Positions 5,947-10,240 of a DNA stretch of 10,240 nucleotides are shown here, piece after piece. The stretch lies in contig JADGJG010000980.1 in the NCBI GenBank assembly GCA_027596195.1, positions 1 through 10,240 of the forward strand, read 5' to 3'. This DNA comes from Podochytrium sp. JEL0797. Its lineage: Eukaryota; Chytridiomycota; Chytridiomycetes; Chytridiales; Chytriomycetaceae. Positions within the stretch are counted from its first letter, which is position 1, and each line of letters starts with the position of its first letter. The notes below the pieces were generated by a model. It saw only the letters and a list, made by a program, of their open reading frames with translations. It made no database searches and was not told where the DNA came from. Made by a program: the position numbers and the translations under genes.

Positions 5947-8933
5947 TCACAACCATCTTCCGTTCACACGAATGTAAACCCACTTGGCAGCCATAACAAC
6001 ACAAACGTACAACCCAATATTCATAAAAAAGAATCCGTACTGAATACCCGGAATCTGCGTCATTCCAAACGCCGTCCCAATGGGAGTGAAGGGCAAAACA
6101 CACCCAAACACACACGTCGCAAAGGTGGCAATCAACACGGGACGCGAAGCCGTCGACTGCAAAAAGGGAATCCTTTCGGTACGCAGCAAATGGACGACGA
6201 AAGTCTGCGTCCACAAACTCATGATGAACCACGACGTCTGGAACAGCGCGAGGGATTCGTCCGATTCATTGTTCCATCCCCAGTAGTACAAGTTGATGGC
6301 GAATGTGCTGAGGTCAAAGATGGAGGACGTGGGGCCGATAAACATGACAAACTTGAACAAGTCCGAAATGTCCCACTTTCTTGGAACTGCCACAAACGAC
6401 TCGTCCATGTTGTCGAACGGGAGAGACGTCTGCGAAATGTCGTACAGCATCGTGTTGGTCAAGATCATCATGGCCGAGATAGGCTGGAAGTGTGGGAACC
6501 AGATGGCCGCGCAGACATTCGAAAAACAGTTGCCGAAGTTGGAGGAGATGGCCATCTTCATGTACTTGATAGTGTTCCCGTAGACAACGCGACCCGTGCG
6601 AACAGCGTGTGAGAGGATGAGGAGCGATTTTTCGAGGAGGATAATGTCGGCCGCGTCTTTAGCAACCTCGGTGGCAGTGTCGACAGAGATCCCAACGTCA
6701 GCACACTTGAGTGCAAGCGCGTCGTTGATTCCGTCACCGAGAAACCCAACCACTTTGCCGTTGCTCTGGAGTGACTCGACGATGCGACGCTTCATGGAGG
6801 GAGACAGCTTGGCAAACACGGTTCCGACCTCAACAGCCTCGTCGAACGCGTCTTGGTCCATAGAATCCAGCTCCGCACCGCTGAAGACATGTTCCACCGG
6901 GATGCCAACGTCGCGGCAAATCTTGACGGAAACCTTCAAGTTGTCACCGGTCAGAACCTTGACCTCAACTGCCAACGCTGCGAGCTCTTGGATGGCCTCG
7001 ATGGAAGTGTCCTTGGGTGGGTCGAGGAACGAAAGGCAGCCCTGAAAGACCATGTCAACCTCATCCCTCGTGGAGAAGCTGGAGTTGGCGTCGGAGAAAG
7101 AGCGAGTAGCAACACCGAGAACGCGAAGACTGCAAGAAAGGAGTCAGTGTCAATATCGACGCGCGAAAACACCAAACCAAAAAAACTCACCCATCGTCGT
7201 TCATGTCGGCAACAATCGCAGCAACATAATCAGCCTTCTCGGAAGTGAGGACGTGAACATTTCCATTGCAGTCCGCAAAGTGTGAAGACTTGGCCAAAAT
7301 CTCCTCCACAGCTCCCTTCGCGACCAAAATCGCTTCCTTGGAAGAATCCCCAAAACCAGGAACCGCAGTCTCATACGAATTCTCTGACCCTCCCGACTTT
7401 TGAACAACAACCGAAACACAGCGCCGGTCGAAATCAAACGGAATCTCAGCCACACACACAAACTTGTCCGAAACAGGCGAAACAGCTCCAAACCCCCCAA
7501 ACTCCCCCGATGCCGCCTCGATAATCGCATGATCCATCACATTCTTGAACCCTTCCTGGAAAACCGCGTTGATGAACCCCCAAGACAACACCGGCGACGA
7601 ATCGTTCCCGTCGCCATCAACCGCGTGGATCAACGCAATCTCGTCCTGCGTGAGTGTCCCCGTCTTGTCACTGCACAACACTTGCATGGACCCAACGTTT
7701 TGGATGGACTGGATCTGTTTCACAATGGCCTTGTGCTTGATGAGCTCCATGGCACCCTTGAGCAAGTTGGCATTGATGACGACGGGCAGCATGCCGGGAA
7801 TTACACCACAGGCGGTGGCGATACCAAACGTGATAGCAGCGTTGGCGGGCTGGTTGCCCCAGTAGATGATGATCAAGACGATGGCAATCACGAGCGTTGA
7901 CATGATCGCGGTGAGGAGGTACGAAACTTGCCGGACGCCGCGATCGTACGCCGTGGGAATATTCTTGGTAGCCAGTTCAGCAGCCACTCCGGAAATGAAA
8001 GTCTTGTCCCCAGTGTTGACAATCACAGCGACACCGACTCCACTCTGGACATTGGTACCAGTGAGTCCGATGTTGACACACTCCATGATTCCGTTGGCGT
8101 TGCTGACAGGCCCAGCGACTTTCTGCACAGGAACAGACTCCCCAGTGAGCGAGGACTCACCGACCATCAAGTCGTTTGCACTGATGATAATACAGTCGCC
8201 AGGAAACAAAGAGCCAGCTGTGAGTTGCACAATGTCACCAGGAACGACATCGACGCGGTCAATCTTGCAAGGAACAGAAGGTGTACCCTTGTTGGCGCGA
8301 CGGTATACTTCGACTTGAGTGGTGTAAAGGGACAAAAGGGTCTGGGCAGCCGAGGTGGACTTCATCTCTTGGAAGAACTGGATGGAGGAGGCAAAACAGA
8401 ACATGAAAAGGAGGTACGAGAAGGGACCCCAGTCTTGTTCTCCGGGCATGACAACTTGCGATAAGGCCAGAACTGCATGACAAAAATAAAGTTCGATTAA
8501 AATTGAGTTCGAAAAATTACAAGCCAAATAAAATCATCGTACCAAGCAGCAAGATTTGGAACGGATGCGTGATAGCCTTGAAAAGAATCTGATACCACGT
8601 CAACGGCTTGGAAGCATGAATCTTGTTGGGCCCAAGCTGGGCGAGAAGTTCCTTGGCGATATCGGAGGTGAGGCCTTGACGGTCGGTGCGGAGACGAGCG
8701 AGGAGAGCGTCGGTTTCGAGAGACGCGCAGTTGGCGAGAAGCTCCATGGCGCATGCGCGTTCAGTTTCTTGCTGAACTCTCTTGCGCTCGGCTGGAGAAA
8801 AGACGCGCTTCATGCGCTGGGCGAAAGAAACAGGTGCGGAAGTAAGGGATTCGGGGGTTGTAGTGGGAGCGGCGCTGTGGTAGCTGTGGGCCGTCGCGTC
8901 CGAAGAGAACGTGGCAGATTTGTTGAAGGTCAT
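5947..8933 (-). CDS. mgtA: Type IIIB P-type ATPase, MgtA/MgtB-like Mg2+ importer (three exons)
   Basis: Exons on the - strand: 8933-8543, 8472-7191, 7129-5947 (951 aa; bacterial MgtA about 900). Introns are 70 nt (8473-8542) and 61 nt (7130-7190), with GTACGA and GTGAGT donors. MgtA-type pumps import Mg2+ using ATP. In order: a Ser/Thr-rich N-terminus, helices 1-2 from about 122, actuator loop T-G-E-S (240-243), helix 4, phosphorylation site D-K-T-G-T-L-T-Q (Asp399), F-D-F-D-R-R, K-G-A (516-518), T-G-D (618-620), G-D-G-I-N-D-A-L (689-696), helix 6 with N-T-M-L-Y-D-I-S-Q and P-F-D-N-M-D, then helices 7-10. I-Q-N before the catalytic Asp, F-L-D-P-P-K, A-D-I-I-L-L-E-K-S-L and P-F-D-N mark the MgtA group and not SERCA, PMA or Na,K-ATPase. 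Oddities: helix 4 reads P-G-M-L-P where MgtA has P-E-M-L-P, and Leu696 replaces Pro of GDGxNDxP. The start is ATG 8931-8933; four further codons upstream begin only with TTG. Family very sure; transport activity uncertain. Confidence 0.93.
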
Positions 8934-9142
8934 ACTTAAAGGCAAATTATGGCGGACGGAGGTCGTTGCAGAGGAGGCAGATGAAGGTAGATTTCATTCA
9001 GTAGCAGCAGTAGTTTGGTTTCTTGGGAATCAGGCAATGGAGTATGCTGATTTTTGAGAGACTTTTTGTTGATAGCAAAGTATTAACTGCCGCGTGCTTT
9101 TATCTCTCTGCGATCTCGGAATATTTTGCTTTCGGGTGCCAC

Positions 9143-9154
9143 GCATGCATGCAT
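9143..9154. repeat. GCATGCATGCAT alternating palindromic tract
   Basis: Three units of GCAT form a self-complementary purine-pyrimidine alternating run, directly followed by ATATAAAC. It lies about 210-220 nt upstream of the MgtA-like start codon. It may be a protein-binding site or simply low-complexity sequence. Confidence 0.4.
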
Positions 9155-9241
9155 ATAAACTGGTTGTAATTGCAATGCGAGTAATGGTTGTAATTTAATT
9201 TTTTGAAGATTTCGTAATCATAAATTGTCATGATTTTCATA

Positions 9242-9247
9242 TTTATT
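9242..9247 (-). terminator. AATAAA poly(A) signal of the RhoGAP gene
   Basis: TTTATT on the + strand gives AATAAA on the - strand, about 31 nt after the stop codon at 9278-9280. Another copy lies at 9268-9273, only 5 nt after the stop, so the more distal copy is the likelier signal. Confidence 0.45.
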
Positions 9248-9277
9248 TATCAAAAATGATATGACGATTTATTTGAT

Positions 9278-10122
9278 TTATTTCGAACTCTTTGAGTTAG
9301 CACTGTCCACACTATCCCCATTCACTGCCAAAACACTACACACGCCCACACTCCTTGTTGAAACCATCCCACTCCCATCAGAAGAACACCTCGACACGAC
9401 ACTCGTCAAACGATTCACTGAACTGTTGACACTCCCTCCCGCACTTTTCGAATAACTTTTGGGCGTTAACGCAGTCACGCTGAGTAAATCGGGAGACATA
9501 TTGGCCGCCGTAAGAATCGACGAATTCACTGAAGGCTCAGCAACGACAGCGAAAAACGTATGCGCGCGCGTGGGGGTCGAGCTTCGGCCAGCCATTAAAG
9601 GAGACGCAATTTTCACATTTTGCTGAGGATCCGAAAGGTCGAGAGACCTAGGATTGGTCGATTTGATTCTTTGCAACAGTGGACTCGCAGCGATGGGGGT
9701 GTGCACAATCGCGGGGGGTTCCGTGACTTCCACTGGTTTGGCGACATTTTCGAACCACTTTTCCATGATAGAGATGCCACTCCCGGCTCTCGGTAATGTG
9801 TGCCGCGTTATTGATTCTGCTGGAATTGATGCCGCTGCTTTGGGGAGTCCTGCCACAGTGCTCCTTCCAACGAGATCGACATTTCCAAACACCACATCCG
9901 CATATCGCACGAGATATTCTCCTCCTTCTTTGGCTGTGATGAAGATGCATAACGCGAGGTTCTTTGGGTGCATAAAGTTGGTTTCGGCATGCGAAGCGAC
10001 ACGTTGCAAGTGCAACAGAACATAAGCGAACGTGTGCAAATGCGCCCGAGAAGGGAGGGCCATTTCGATGTGGTTTCGTATTTTGATGAGCATCATAAGT
10101 GAGGGTGCATCTCCATGAGATT
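9278..10122 (-). CDS. RhoGAP-domain protein, 3' terminal exon (partial)
   Basis: About 280 residues before a TAA stop at 9278-9280. The first 60 or so match the last third of a RhoGAP domain, which speeds GTP hydrolysis by Rho/Rac/Cdc42: I-E-M-A-L-P-S-R-A-H-L-H-T-F-A-Y, then L-L-H-L-Q-R-V-A-S-H-A-E-T-N and M-H-P-K-N-L-A-L-C-I. The arginine finger and the first half of the domain would lie further upstream, outside this exon. The usual F-G-P after N-L-A-L is displaced by about 17 codons (9896-9946). The remaining tail of roughly 200 residues is Ser/Thr/Ala/Val-rich with no domain I recognise. I place the exon start at 10122, after a CCCGAAAG acceptor that follows a C-rich tract. The open frame continues to 10201 through poly-Pro and poly-Gly encoded by homopolymers, which I do not believe is coding. 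RhoGAP identity is good; the 5' boundary is uncertain. Confidence 0.68.
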
Positions 10123-10135
10123 CTTTCGGGCGGGA

Positions 10136-10177
10136 GGGGGGGGGGGGGGGGGGGGGGCCGCCCCCCCCCCCCCCCCC
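10136..10177. repeat. G22-CCG-C17 palindromic homopolymer
   Basis: Twenty-two G (10136-10157), CCG, then seventeen C (10161-10177) form a near-perfect inverted repeat with almost no loop. Either it is part of an intron of the RhoGAP gene or an artefact where two reads ending in homopolymer were joined. The remaining 63 nt (10178-10240) show nothing I recognise. Confidence 0.75.
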
Positions 10178-10240
10178 ACCCAACACAAGGCCAGGCGACA
10201 ACCAAGGCGGAGCCCAAACGCCCCAGCCCCAACCGGACAG

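Larger units (their letters stand above)
8934..9277. other. Intergenic region: MgtA-like promoter and RhoGAP 3' UTR
   Basis: 344 nt without a gene. Read on the - strand, GAGATAAAAGC (complement of 9097-9107) could be a TATA-like element about 165 nt before the MgtA-like start. Further upstream a GCATGCATGCAT alternating tract (9143-9154) lies next to ATATAAAC. The 9180-9277 part is AT-rich and belongs to the 3' end of the RhoGAP gene. No RNA gene was seen. Confidence 0.45.

Noticed and set aside
8934..8945. Extending the MgtA-like protein four codons upstream
   Set aside because: The upstream codon is TTG, not ATG; the ATG at 8931-8933 has A at -3 and is the plausible start.
10123..10201. 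Upstream extension of the RhoGAP frame through poly-Pro and poly-Gly to a Met at 10201
   Set aside because: The residues are produced by the G22/C17 tract, and RhoGAP similarity needs more domain upstream, which this stretch does not supply.

Overview
The window looks like nuclear DNA of a fungus. The genes carry short GT-AG introns (mostly 51-73 nt) with CTAAC-type branch points, AATAAA-like 3' signals, short intergenic gaps, and a protein set (Bem1-like scaffold, EB1/Mal3, RhoGAP) typical of fungal cell polarity. A SWEET/MtN3-like transporter and a bacterial-type Mg2+ P-type ATPase would suit an early-diverging, chytrid-like lineage, but this is inference and the taxon cannot be proved from the window.

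Layout. On the + strand: the 3' end of a Bem1/Scd2-like scaffold (49-609, PX end plus PB1), a 699-nt gap rich in G-runs, then a complete six-exon EB1/Mal3 microtubule plus-end protein (1309-3152). On the - strand, convergent with EB1 across only 54 nt: an intronless GNAT-fold acyltransferase (3207-4253), a three-exon seven-helix SWEET/MtN3-like membrane protein (4410-5776), a three-exon type IIIB MgtA-like Mg2+ ATPase (5947-8933), and the 3' part of a RhoGAP-domain gene (9278 to about 10122). The RhoGAP piece runs into a G22-CCG-C17 palindrome that may be an assembly defect.

Genes together. Bem1-like, EB1 and RhoGAP all act in Rho/Cdc42 or microtubule-based polarity, but they lie on both strands with unrelated genes between them, so nothing shows co-regulation. 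The SWEET-like and MgtA-like proteins are membrane transporters encoded head-to-tail with a 170-nt gap.

Most useful second looks: (1) the SWEET-like gene becomes a two-repeat, seven-helix protein only when a 262-nt intron is removed, and the repeat alignment runs without gaps across that junction; (2) the MgtA-like pump is intact but lacks the usual membrane glutamate of the P-E-M-L-P motif and the proline of GDGxNDxP; (3) EB1 has a roughly 215-residue Ser/Arg-rich tail after the EB-homology domain, no terminal EEY/F, and an internal S-x-I-P; (4) coding exons change from C-rich to G-rich between their 5' and 3' ends. No mobile element, CRISPR array, tRNA or rRNA was seen.
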